Source of the DNA: Limonium bicolor | Lineage: Eukaryota > Streptophyta > Magnoliopsida > Caryophyllales > Plumbaginaceae | Length of the DNA: 64,000 nucleotides | NCBI GenBank assembly: GCA_023374045.1 | Contig: CM041776.1 | Coordinates: forward strand, 479,001,375 to 479,065,374 | Reading direction: 5' to 3' | Shown: in pieces, positions 45,901 through 56,421 of the stretch | How positions within the stretch are numbered: the stretch's first letter is position 1 | Layout: each line of letters begins with the position of its first letter | Program-made: the position numbers and the translations under genes | Notes under the pieces: generated by a model | Told to the model about the DNA's origin: nothing | Databases searched by the model: none | What the model saw: only the letters and a program-made list of their open reading frames with translations

Positions 45901-47623
45901 ATAAAAGTAATTGTGATGTTACTAGTTGTACGGGATTTGTTCGAGGACCTAAAAGGACATGATATAGTGGACCGTGGCGACAGGTATGGTTTTCTTGCAA
46001 CCTGTGTCCTACCGGATTACACCGGCTTGTATGCCAATATGTTTTTCTGAGTGTTTGCCACCTTGTAAGATTAAGACATGTAATGAGTTTATAGTAATCA
46101 TTTATGTGGCGAATTTGGCCTCCGATACCATTTAACCTCAAATATGTGTTAAACCTTAGCTAACCAAATCTAGGAACACATGAGTGATCGGTATTCGGAG
46201 TTAACGACCCAAACCTTGGGAACGTTCTAACCACGGCTATGTGTGAGTTAGATGGATATTGTTGTTGTATGCAAGTGTGTGAACCTCCCTTGTGTGCTTA
46301 ACTCGGTCATGATACCGTATGGTGTGTGGATGTGGTAGGCTCCATAATGGATCTCTAACTACTTATTTATAAGTATATATGTACTAATGGGGTGAGGAGT
46401 CCGGTTGTTCCGGCCACGCGTGTGATGGACGGGAGTCGATGTCATATCCGGTTCGGCTCTCTTGGTGTATGTATAGGTTGTATTCCAATTTGGTTTCTAC
46501 CTTCCCTTAGCTTATCCAAAGCTAGTTACTGACTCACGTCGGGCCACAGGGGCATACGAATGTTATTTCGGTGTGCTTGGGATTACTATATCCGACACAC
46601 CTTGGGTTTAAGTTAACCGTTCGATATAACTGGACGTTAACGAGGTGGTTAACGAGCTTAGCATGAGATTGGCAATAATCTCTAGGCTCACTATATATAT
46701 ACTAACTATGGTGGAAGGTTCCTTGTGTGAACCAATCTTATGGTGTATGAGTTGTTATTGTGCTAGGCAAATTCCCTTGCTATGCTATGATGTGTTTATG
46801 TTAGATGTTTAAAATGAACTCGATGTTAACATGTGTACGTTGAAACGAGAAAAGTGTTGTTGTGTTTGCTATGTGAGGAATGTGATATGTTGTAAGATAT
46901 GGAGTGTATGGATCATGGAAATGAATCCCAGTTGTGACAAGAGGCGTTTAAGGATAACCCGATTTAAGGGTAAGTGTCGTCTATTAAGGAAGTAGCTCCG
47001 TTAGAGAGGAACACTCTAGGGATAATGAATACCATGAGTGACTCATCAAGTAAGGATGTATTATCCGTTGTTGAGCCATTGAGGCAAAATGTTTTGTGTT
47101 GCGTGTTTACAGTTGCATGCATGATTTAAATATAATCAATCGCATGCTAAGACGACAATTAGTTGTGCGTGGCCCGGTAGCATGTGGGCTGCGGGATTAC
47201 CATACCAGCAAAGGTGCTGAGCCCTTGGGGGCCACCCTTTCTTTCTTTTCCTATTTCAGGTACAGAGAGCTGGAAGCCGTTCGAGAGTAGGACGGGGTAG
47301 TCATTGTACATGGGTATTCATTTAAGTGTATATATACAGTAGGTGTAGTAAGACCGATATTGTTGTCGGCATCAGTTTATAAATACTCGGTATAGTTGGA
47401 AGGTGTATGTTGTTGTTGTTGTTGTTGTTGTTAATGGAAAGGGGATAATAATGTGTAGTTGCTCGGGAATTTAGCCCATCAGACCGGTACAATGTATATG
47501 GATTAGTCTTGTTAGCCACGTGGGTGGCTAACGGCGTGTAACACCAACGAGTTAAGTAATGTGATAAGGTTTGTATTTCCGCTGCAGTTTATTGTAAGTG
47601 TGTTAATGTTGGATGGGGGTACA
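42980..47623 (+). repeat. E4 3' LTR (LTR_E, 4644 bp)
   Basis: Near-identical to LTR_D. The last bases read GGGGGTACA rather than GGGGTGTTACA, a small deletion or error at the end, followed by TTACA. It has the same hairpins (43412-43445 and 47206-47233) and palindromic units (45479-45658, third unit altered). Confidence 0.95.
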
Positions 47624-47628
47624 TTACA
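47624..47628. repeat. Right target site duplication of E4 (TTACA)
   Basis: Pairs with 32422-32426. Confidence 0.92.
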
Positions 47629-48098
47629 TCATTCGTGTTATGGTTCGTCACTCATTTGGATGACTACTGAATGCTCCTTGAGCATTGATCACTCGAGTCA
47701 CAAGCCGGCATTATTCAGCTCGGTGATTCACTTTATACACACATGCTACTAAACTAACTACTCTCAAATAATAATAATATCGTCCATCCTTAACATATTT
47801 CTTGAGCTTGGTTCACATAACTACCGCTCCAGCGGTTTCACAGTATCGAGAGGTGTCCCCACTCATAAAGCAGTGGTTCGTTCTCCGCTCTATTTACACG
47901 TACAACACAAACTTTTGCAATCGATCAAATTTACATATCACACCTTACTTGTGGCTTATAAGCCTTATGCCTTGAGCTGCACTCATTGTAGGCTGTCCAC
48001 ACACATGTACTTCTCTGTACAACATTACATGGTTTGGATGTCATATTGGGCTCCATGAATGGTCGTTGCATCACGTTTCCTTCATGATGGATTCCCCT
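47629..48098 (-). other. E3 internal region 2, middle part
   Basis: Collinear with about 23006-23472 of internal 1; no gene. It ends in CCCCT, the left target duplication of E5 (48094-48098). Confidence 0.88.
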
Positions 48099-48530
48099 TG
48101 TGAGCCTCGATTTTAAACCCTATCCTATGTTGATTAAAGTTGATTGGGATCTAGTCGGGTATTAGGTCCACTTATAACCTAAGGTTAATAACTATGTCAT
48201 ATAACAATAATTATTAAATCCTATGCTAGCTCACTGGAATCTATTGCGAGTCGCCACCTAATTTTACCTAGAGTAAATTAGGAAAGGTAGAGTTCGGGTT
48301 CGGGGGCTTGATATTCGACTTAGTTAGGGTTCAATTACTTTCATTACCCCTAGAAGTCGTTTTTCCTCTACTTAGTTTAATTACGGCTTATTACGAGTCG
48401 TTTTAAGCTAAGTGCGCGAGCTTCTGCTTTTTTTTTTTGTTTTTTAGCATTTTTTGACTGAAAATAAAAGTGAAAGTTGAAATTACCTAAACTAGGGTTT
48501 CGGAGGCAGAATTAGGTCAAATTTTGTTTT

Positions 48531-48790
48531 CGTCCGTAGCCACGGACCTAATGTCCGTAACCACGGACCCTAGTTAATCTGTGTGAAAATAAAAATCGAA
48601 TTAAACAGAAAACAAAAATTTGAAAAGTCCGGGGCCACGGACAGGATGTCCGTAGGCCCGGACATAGTGTAACAAAACCTAAATTTTTTAAAATTTTTAA
48701 ATCCCGCCGCCGTCCGTGGGTGTCCGTGGCCACGGACAACCCGTCCGTGGTCCCGGACCATAGGTCCGGGATCCCGGACCACCCACGGAC
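48531..48790. repeat. GTCCGTGG/CCACGGAC palindromic cluster, E5 3' LTR
   Basis: Repeated complementary blocks (CCGTCCGTAGCCACGGAC, CCGTGGCCACGGAC, GGTCCGGGATCCCGGACC). Copy at 55098-55338, slightly shortened. Confidence 0.8.
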
Positions 48791-49360
48791 AGGGGTTTTA
48801 TGGTGGTTCCCGAAGGTGTTTTCGGCTCAAAATTTATGCACGCGTAGCCTGAAAGGTGTACAATTCGTTAGTAATTGAAAGATTGCAGTTTGAAGTCGAA
48901 TTATGTACGAAACTTGGCGAACAAGTAACAAGGCAGAAACAAAAGTAATTAGCAAACAGAAGCGTAAAAAGGTTAGTTTGAACCCAAAATTGAAGGAGAG
49001 TTAATAAGGTCGTGGAGAGTTAGAAAAGTAGAATTGCAACCTGTTTTACCTTCGAGTTTAGGAGGATTCTTCACATCGGGATTCTTCGGAGGCCTCGTTG
49101 ATGGCGGATCCAGAAGAACTTCGAACCCAGCTTCTGACTCCTTGTTGTTCTTGATGTTCTTCACGTTTTGGTGCTGTTTTGGTGGGGGTTTGATGATGGA
49201 TGATGTTGTGGGAGTTGAAAAATGTGTTTTGGTGTTGATTTTGGTGAGATTTCGGTGTTTGATCGTGGCTCTGGGGTTCAAAACGTGGAGAGAGAGAGAG
49301 GCGGCTGCCTTCTTTGAGAGTCTAGGGTTCTTGAGGTTCTCTTTGATCATGGGATAAGGT

Positions 49361-49372
49361 TCCTTATATAGG
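49361..49372 (-). promoter_or_regulatory. TATA box, E5 3' LTR
   Basis: Minus strand CCTATATAAGGA, a canonical plant TATA context. The 5' LTR copy at 55909-55920 would drive the element. Confidence 0.7.
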
Positions 49373-49859
49373 CCTCTTTAAAGATAGAAAAATCCGGTAA
49401 AAACCGAGATTTACCGATGTTTTAGCTCATGGGCTTCCAAAAGGAATTTGATTATGAAATTTTACACATGGGTAAAGGATGATATTTCTGAATTTTCTAA
49501 AGTGGAATCGAATTTTTTGGACATTGGAATATTTTAAAATTTCTCGTCAGATTCAATCAGAAATTGCTAGAAAATTATTGGAAATTCGAAAAATCAAAAT
49601 TCCAACGCCATTATGCTTCAGATGTCATCCTCTATCATGGGTTAAAATTTCAAAGCATTTTGAATTGATTTGATCCTTATTTGGTGGAGAGAGAAAGCCT
49701 ATAGGGGGCTTAGGAGCCTTGAAAATTTACGAAAAGTGCCCTCGGAGATGACTAAGCTGTCCCTAGTACTCTGAAATGTGCCGATCGAACCGGGAACCCT
49801 CGCTACTATCCTATTAGTAGAGACTCTCCTTCGGGGGGGTTGAAATTTTGGGTATAACA

Positions 49860-49872
49860 GATTGCCCCCCGT
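49860..49872 (-). promoter_or_regulatory. E5 polypurine tract
   Basis: Minus strand ACGGGGGGCAATC directly upstream of the LTR start TGTTATACCC. Confidence 0.75.
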
Positions 49873-49969
49873 CAACTAGACTTTGTAATGGAAATGAGAA
49901 GGCTAGTTGATGCTTGAGTGATACCTCCAAATTTTGGATCTTAAAAGACCGCACGTGCAATCCGGCAAG

Positions 49970-50205
49970 TTGCGTCGAGCTATTCTAAGGCGCTGACTAC
50001 CTATGAGTAAAGTGGTAGGGTGTCGAGCGGTTCTAAAGCGTCGCCCACCTAAAGGTAATAATGAAGTAATGTCACACTATTCTAAGGCGCCGACTGCCTA
50101 TAAGGATGATATGATGTCAAGCTATTCTAAGGCGTTGACTACCTATAATGAATGGGATGATGTCAAGCTATTCTGAGGCGTTGACTACCTATAGTGATTG
50201 AAAAT
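49970..50205. repeat. E5 tandem repeat 1 (about 45-50 bp unit, five copies)
   Basis: Core TATTCTAAGGCGTTGACTAC, with drift in one copy, spaced about 45-50 bp. Confidence 0.8.
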
Positions 50206-50269
50206 TGGTGTGTTGGGTCGAGTTCTTCTATTCGGGTGAGTTCTGCTGCTCTAGTGAGTTCTGCTGCTC

Positions 50270-50670
50270 TGGTGAATCTGAATCTTTGGAGAGAATCTGT
50301 ACTCTGAAGAGTCTGTATCTTTGACAGAGAATCTGTATCCCTGAAGAATCTGTACCTTCGGCTGAGAATCTGTATGTCTGATCAGGTGAGAATCTGTATC
50401 TCTGAAGAATCTGTATCTTCGGCTGAGAATCTGTATCTCTGATCGGGTGAGAATTTGTATCTCTGAAGAATCTGTATCTTCGGCTGAGAATCTGTATCTC
50501 TGATCGGGTGAGAATCTGTATCTCTGAAGAATCTGTATCTTCGGCTGAGAATCTGTATCTCTGATCGGGTGAGAATCTGTATCTCTAAAGAATCTGTATC
50601 TTGGGCAAGAATCTGTATCTCTGAAGAATCTGTATCTTCGGATGAGAATCTGTATCTCTGATCTATGATG
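50270..50670. repeat. E5 tandem repeat 2 (about 62-bp unit)
   Basis: Units of GAGAATCTGTATCTCTGAAG / AATCTGTATCTTCGGCTG / CTGATCGGGT, roughly six copies, last ones degenerate. A minus-strand frame at 50382-50795 only translates the repeat. Confidence 0.85.
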
Positions 50671-50814
50671 AGGAGTTTCGTACGGACAGATTCAAGGTAA
50701 ACTTTATGCAAATGATCATGTTGAAAGTGATGCAAATGATATGGATGATATGAAAATGACATTCGGATGCTTCTGGGGACCGAAACCCGTTCCAATGCTC
50801 CTTGTTGGTATACT

Positions 50815-50960
50815 ATGGGGACTTATTGCCTCTGCCCACCAACTGGGGTGCTGGGATAACTTCTAGATTACCAAGGGGACTTATTGCCACTGCCCACTAG
50901 TTGTTTCTCCAAGAAGTTGACATGAAGATGGGGACTTATTGCCTCTGCCCCGCCAACTTA
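50815..50960. repeat. E5 tandem repeat 3 (three copies)
   Basis: GGGGACTTATTGCCTCTGCC repeated at about 50817, 50876 and 50932, followed by CCAACT or similar. Confidence 0.75.
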
Positions 50961-50964
50961 GATC

Positions 50965-51375
50965 GCGCTCTGTCTCGTACCTGTCTCGCACTGAAGATGA
51001 TACTAGGTCTCGTACTGGTCTCGCACTAGATGATGACGCTCTCGGTCTCTCACTGACGAAGGTGATGGGTCTCGCACTGACGAATATGATGGTCTCGCAC
51101 TGATGAAGATGCATGGTCTCGCACTGACGAATATGATGGTCTCGCACTGATGAAGATGCATGGTCTCGCACTGACGAATATGATGGTCTCGCACTGATGA
51201 AGATGCATGGTCTCGCACTGAAGTCTCATACTAAATGGATGAAGAAAAAGTCGGATTTCACATTGATTCTGGGTCTCGCGCTGAATGAAGATGCCGGGTC
51301 TCGTACTAAAGTCTTGAAATGATGATGGGTCTCGAACTAAGAATGAATCGGAAAGATAATGGTCTCGTGCAAATG
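50965..51375. repeat. E5 tandem repeat 4 (23-24-bp unit, 47-bp dimer)
   Basis: GGTCTCGCACTGACGAATAT alternating with GGTCTCGCACTGATGAAGAT, near-perfect between 51069 and 51215 and degenerate outside. Minus-strand frames here are repeat translations. Confidence 0.85.
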
Positions 51376-51389
51376 ATGAAAACTGATTA

Positions 51390-51610
51390 CTGGAGTGCCA
51401 AACACGGCAATGATGATAAGATGTATGCAATCAAAATATATGAAGGATACTCGTTCAAAACAGGAAACTGTTGGAAAAGGTGCCAAACTTGGCGATGTTG
51501 AGGTGTTATGCAAAAGTTGTAAAATGCAACTAAAGTGTTTGTTGGAAGCTTGCCAAAACACGGAACTGTTGAAAAATGTGCCAAACATGGCAATGCTTGA
51601 GAAAACTCTG
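51390..51610. repeat. E5 tandem repeat 5 (four copies)
   Basis: TGCCAAACACGGCAATGATG-like units at about 51395, 51480, 51550 and 51580, irregularly spaced. Confidence 0.6.
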
Positions 51611-51900
51611 CTGAAAAGGAAAGTGAAATTATCATTTCCTGACTAAAAATCATATCTACAATTTGTTTCTTAAGAAAATAAACATGCCGCTGGTGGAAGT
51701 GTGTGGTGTTTGTTGTGGTGTTAAAGGCTTTTCCGGTGTGTTCAGGATTTGCGATAGACCTGGGATCAGGCTATGATTTTGGATGGTGGTCCGGGTTATG
51801 ACGGGCCTGATGTTTTTGTGGAGGTAAGGCCAATGACATGCTTGAGGTGGAATGGTGGTGGTGATGTTTGAGCTCTGGGTTCGAATTGGTGTTGTCATAG

Positions 51901-51990
51901 CAATTGTTGGAACCAACAATTGCCCCTAGTACTTTTCCTTTAAGACAAACTGAGCTAGAGTTCATGGCAATCGATCGGAACGATCGATTG
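51901..51990. repeat. Two perfect 10-bp-arm palindromes, each followed by CCCC
   Basis: CAATTGTTGG-AA-CCAACAATTG (51901-51922) and CAATCGATCG-GAA-CGATCGATTG (51968-51990), each followed by CCCC(T)AGTA.TTTTC. On the element strand this is a short G-run leading into a hairpin, resembling the element's own polypurine end. Confidence 0.85.
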
Positions 51991-53590
51991 CCCCAGTATT
52001 TTCTTTATTAAAGTGCGAACGAGTCTCGTCCTCACAGGGTCACGGCTTATGTTTCGATGTGGTGCTTCCTAATCTACACTCAGCGTGTTTGATGCTTGTA
52101 CTTGTTTTCTGCTCACGGTCACAACTTCTAGACCATTGAATTCGATATTTGATGGATTTACGCATTTGATCTGTTACTTTCACGTGATTAGACACACAAC
52201 TATCAAGTCGGAAGTCTTTAAAGCTTATAACGTGGCCATGGGGTGTGATGAAGGACAACAGGACCATGGAGGGATATTTGAGGTATGTGGAGCTTAAGTG
52301 GGTGACCAAAGCTGCAACTCGCGTCTTCTCTCGGATTCATCTTCCTTGTCTTGAAGTCGTCTAGCCGCCTTGTGCTGACGTTGTTTTCGAGTCTTCTGGA
52401 CTTGGACTTTTGAAGTTGTCCTTTACACCATTTCTCTTTTTGCCATTTGGATTTCTTCGAGGCACTTCGGGTTTGCCTTTTGTTTTATCCTTTCTTGACT
52501 TTGCCTTCGGGGTTCTTGTGTTTCCCGGCTTTGGGCTTCGAGAGCTATTTTGATGTGAGCTCTTTAGATCCTGTGTCACTCTGGGACCATTTGCGGATCA
52601 CTTCGTCATGCTGATAGCGGCGTTGCTTCTTTGGATTAATGAGAATGTTATCTGAGAGTCAGGCTCCTCGCTTCCTTTGGTCACCGGGTCGAACATTCAT
52701 CATTGGCTAGGTTATTTTGTGGAGCTCATAATATCGAAAAGGGATATATGAAAGGCTCAGTGGGGGTGCCTAGGGTTAATGACAGGGTTTACAAGCTTTT
52801 GGCTATGTGGTGCTGTACCTAGGTGCTTCGTCATTCCTGATAGTTGTGTATCCATTCTTTGTTACTTTTCGCAGATCTAAGAGTAAATTTACAAATTATC
52901 TCCTTCGGTCGAAGTTATGCCGTTCACCTCACTTTGAATGTGGTCTCACCGGAGTCGTGTAAAAATGACACGCTCATTCACTCATGGTTTTTCCGCTCAA
53001 GACACTCTCGTGAATTTCACTTAGAGACTAGTTCACACGCTTAACGAAAAAGATGAAAGATGACGTACCTAAACTCAGATTGCCCCCAGTATTGATTTGG
53101 GGTTAATGACAACAATTTAAAAGATATGGATTTGGAACCGCTTTGGGGGTTATTTGGATGTCTTGGGATGAGCTGTGGGGTTTGGTAAGGCATGTTCAAA
53201 ATTTCGGAAACAAAATACAAGTCTTTGCATGCCATTGTCGGGAAATAATTGTTTCATGAACCATTTTCTCAAAAGAAACTTGTGTGAAATAAAATTTTTT
53301 TGTTACCCTTTAGACTCGAAAAAGTCATCCATTTGTGAACATGAGGAAGAAAATGAAAAATCGATGCTTCTTATCGGTGGTTTGAAAATGATCATTCTTT
53401 GAAAACTTTGAGCGATGCATTTGAAAGATGAATGTTTAAGCAAGTTATGCAGTAGAATGCATGGGATCCCTAAACTTTCCCTTGAATTTGAACTCTGCTG
53501 AACCGTCTGATGTCGGCATGCTGAAGACTCGAGCTCTTGACTGCTAGGATGTCGTTAAGATGACCGTGACCGTCTTCTTCTTGGACTCTG
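51991..53590. other. E5 interior without recognisable genes
   Basis: 1.6 kb of low similarity to anything recognised. A minus-strand frame at 52361-52579 encodes a Lys/Pro/Ser-rich 72-residue peptide of unknown meaning. A further ATTGCCCCCAGTATT block is at about 53082. Confidence 0.5.
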
Positions 53591-54410
53591 TGTGGGCCTG
53601 AAGGCCCTTAATCTGGAGGTGATATGTACAGGCTGAAGGAAGCCATATGAACTATGAATGGGCCACTGGGCCGAGAGAGAAACTTTGAAGTCTAAGATTT
53701 GTTTGATGTTCCTGTTGGGCCTTGAGGCCAGAAACTACAATGAATGAAAAATTATCTTGAATTCGAATGAGTTGAAACCTAAACAAGTAGTTTTGAGTGG
53801 GCCTAAAAGGTATGACACCTAGATCTAGGACTTTGGGCCAGGGCCCGAACAAAAGGTTCACCTAGACAAGAATGGGCCTTAGGCCGAAATGGAAAAGCCT
53901 GATTGATAGATTTGTTTTTCATGGGCCTAGAACTAAATTGATAATTCAAATTAGGCTGAAAGAGAAATCACCAAAGTCTAAACTTTTGGGCCGAAGCCCA
54001 AATGACACACATATCAAACCAAACAGGGCCTCTGGGCCGTAAACAATAAAGCTGCCAATTCGGGTTGGGCTGAGTTGATGTAGGAGAGGTTCCTATCAAT
54101 GTCTAGGCTGCGTAGTGGGCCAATCATACAAGCAAACAAGGCCCACACAAGTTCAACATGTCCTCACTAGACGCTTTGATCAAACGGGTATGGATCGATC
54201 CGGAGAGGTGCTTGGGGCATGGGCCCAGGTTACCACAAAGGAATAGGGCTTGCACGCTATTCTCTTTGGGCTTCCCCACTTTTTCACATCACCTGAAGGT
54301 GTGCGTCTACGGTCGGGTCTTTGACTGACCAAACATTGGGCTTGGTAAGGACACTGCCAAGGAAAACGCTTGGGGCTAAGGCCCAGGTATTAAGGGGGTG
54401 TGGTTAGACG
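53590..54410. repeat. Cluster of TGGGCC/GGCCCA motifs in E5
   Basis: At least ten scattered TGGGCC or GGGCC/GGCCC blocks, often close inverted pairs such as GGGCCTTAGGCC and GGGCCAGGGCCC. TGGGCC is the plant site II-type motif. On the element strand this zone follows the primer site. Confidence 0.6.
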
Positions 54411-54650
54411 ACGCCTCCTCTTTTCCCCCGCTTATTCACATCACCTAAAAGGTGTGAGTCCCTGACAGGGGACCCTAAATGGGCCCCGAGGTGAACTGGT
54501 TTGTGTGGACCCTCGCTCTCATATGATGCCAGGGTGCAAAAATTTAAGGTGCGCACGAAAGTAAACAAACAAAGTAATAAAGCCATAAATAAACAATTTC
54601 GAGTTAAGCCCTCTTTCTTAAAGTTGAACAAGTTAAAATTAAGAAGTTGG

Positions 54651-54668
54651 TCCCCAGCAGAGTCGCCA
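54651..54668 (-). other. E5 primer-binding site (tRNA-Arg)
   Basis: Minus strand TGGCGACTCTGCTGGGGA, complementary with one probable mismatch to the 3' end of plant tRNA-Arg(ACG), three bases from the LTR. Confidence 0.8.
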
Positions 54669-54671
54669 GTC

Positions 54672-56421
54672 TGTGAGCCTCGATTTTAAACCCTATCCTA
54701 TGTTGATTAAGTTGATTGGGATCTAGTCGGGTTTTAGGTCCACTTATAACCTAAGGTTAATAACTATGTCATATAACAATAATTATTAAATCCTATGCTA
54801 GCTCACTGGAACCTATTGCGAGTCGCCACCTAATTTTTACCTAGAGTAAATTAGGAAAGGTAGAGTTCGGGTTCGGGGGCTTGATATTCGACTTAGTTAG
54901 GGTTCAATTACTTTCATTACCCCTAGAAGTCGTTTTTCCTCTACTTAGTTTAATTACGGCTTATTACGAGTCGTTTTAAGCTAAGTGCGCGAGCTTCTGT
55001 TTTTTTTTGTTTTTAGCATTTTTTGACTGAAAATAAAAGTGAAAGTTGAAATTACCTAAACTAGGGTTTCGGAGGCAGAATTAGGTCAAATTTTGTTTCC
55101 GTCCGTAGCCACGGACCTAATGTCCGTAACCACGGACCCTAGTTAATCTGTGTGAAATAAAAATCGAATTAAACAGAAAACAAAAATTTGAAAAGTCCGG
55201 GGCCACGGACAGGATGTCCGTAGGCCCGGACATAGTTTAACAAAATCTAAATTTTTAAAATTTTTAAATCCCGCCGCCGTCCGTGGGTGTCCGTGGCCAC
55301 GGACAACCCGTCCGTGGTCCCCGGACCACCCACGGACAGGGGTTTTATGGTGGTTCTCGAAGGTGTTTTCGGCTCAAAATTTATGCACGCGTAGCCTGAA
55401 AGGTGTACAATTCGTTAGTAATTGAAAGATTGCAGTTTGAAGTCGAATTATGTACGAAACTTGGCGAACAAGTAACAAGGCAGAAACAAAAGTAATTAGC
55501 AATACAGAAGCGTAAAAAGGTTAGTTTGAACCCAAAATTTGAAGGAGAGTTAATAAGGTCGTGGAGAGTTAGAAAAGTAGAATTGCAACCTGTTTTACCT
55601 TCGAGTTTAGGAGGATTCTTCACGTCGGGATTCTTCGGAGGCCTCGTTGATGGCGGATCCAGAAGAACTTCGAACCCAGCTTCTGACTCCTTGTTGTTCT
55701 TGATGTTCTTCACGTTTTGGTGCTGTTTTGGTGGGGGGTTTGATGATGGATGATGTTGTGGGAGTTGAAAATGTGTTTTGGTGTTGATTTTGGTGAGATT
55801 TCGGTGTTTGATCGTGGCTCTGGGGTTCAAAACGTGGAGAGAGAGAGGCGGCTGCCTTCTTTGAGAGTCTAGGGTTCTTGAGGTTCTCCTTTGATCATAG
55901 GATAAGGTTCCTTATATAGGCCTCTTTAAAGATAGAAAAATCCGGTAAAAACCGAGATTTACCGACGTTTTAGCTCATGGGCTTCCAAAAGGAATTTGAT
56001 TATGAAATTTTACACATGGGTAAAGGATGATATTTCTGAATTTTCTAAAGTGGAATCGAATTTTTTGGACATTGGAATATTTTAAATTCAATTTCTCGTC
56101 AGATTCAATCAGAAATTGCTTTAAAATTATTGGAAATTCGAAAAATCAAAATTCCAACGCCATTATGCTTCAGATGTCATCCTCTATCATGGGTTAAAAT
56201 TTCAAAGCATTTGAATTGATTTGACCCTTATTTGAGAGGAGGAGAGAGAAAGCCTATAGGGGGCTTAGGAGCCTTGAAAATTTACGAAAGTGCCCTCGGA
56301 GATGACTACTAAGCTGTCCCTAGTACTCTGAAATGTGCCGATCGAACCGGGAACCCTCGCTACTATCCTATTAGTAGAGACTCTCCTTCGGGGGGGGGGG
56401 GTTGAAATTTTGGGTATAACA
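54672..56421 (-). repeat. E5 5' LTR
   Basis: Copy of 48099-49859, with TATA box at 55909-55920 and palindromic cluster at 55098-55338. The long minus-strand frame is present but frameshifted relative to the other copy. Confidence 0.93.

Larger units (their letters stand above)
32427..47623 (+). mobile_element. E4: plus-strand LTR retroelement, non-autonomous, nested in E3
   Basis: LTR_D (32427-37076), primer site, internal region (37077-42979, containing a hAT insertion), polypurine tract, LTR_E (42980-47623), flanked by TTACA. It is related to E3: both share the degenerate internal sequence and the relic pol end, but the LTRs are a distinct subfamily. It lies in opposite orientation to E3, so long inverted homologies exist between them. 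The LTRs are nearly identical apart from short indels, so the insertion is recent. No RT or integrase was found. Confidence 0.93.
48099..49859 (-). repeat. E5 3' LTR
   Basis: Matches 54672-56421 with a few substitutions and indels. It contains a TATA box, GTCCGTGG/CCACGGAC palindromic blocks (48531-48790) and a 125-codon minus-strand frame (48973-49350) starting just after the TATA box. The frame is rich in Lys, Pro and Asn with no known domain and changes length between the LTR copies, so a real protein is doubtful. Confidence 0.93.
48099..56421 (-). mobile_element. E5: LARD-like non-autonomous LTR element with tRNA-Arg primer site
   Basis: LTRs of 1761 bp (48099-49859) and 1750 bp (54672-56421), TG...CA ends (plus strand TGTGAGCC...GGTATAACA), flanked by CCCCT (48094-48098 and 56422-56426). 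The primer site next to the right LTR shows minus orientation. The 4.8-kb interior has no gag or pol; it is a succession of tandem repeats, palindromes and anonymous sequence. Size and lack of coding fit a large retrotransposon derivative. The tRNA-Arg primer is one reported for Ogre/Tat-type Gypsy elements, so a relative of that lineage may supply its enzymes; this is an inference. Confidence 0.88.

Noticed and set aside
48973..49350. 125-codon minus-strand ORF just after the E5 TATA box
   Set aside because: Composition is biased, no domain is seen and the two LTR copies differ in frame and length; kept only as a note under the LTR.
50965..51375. Regular 23-24-bp repeats that could suggest a CRISPR array
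   Set aside because: Units are adjacent without unique spacers, lie inside a plant LTR element and have no cas genes nearby; they are a minisatellite.
51050..51430. Minus-strand ORFs with repeating peptides in E5
   Set aside because: They are direct translations of the 47-bp dimer repeat and have no independent support.
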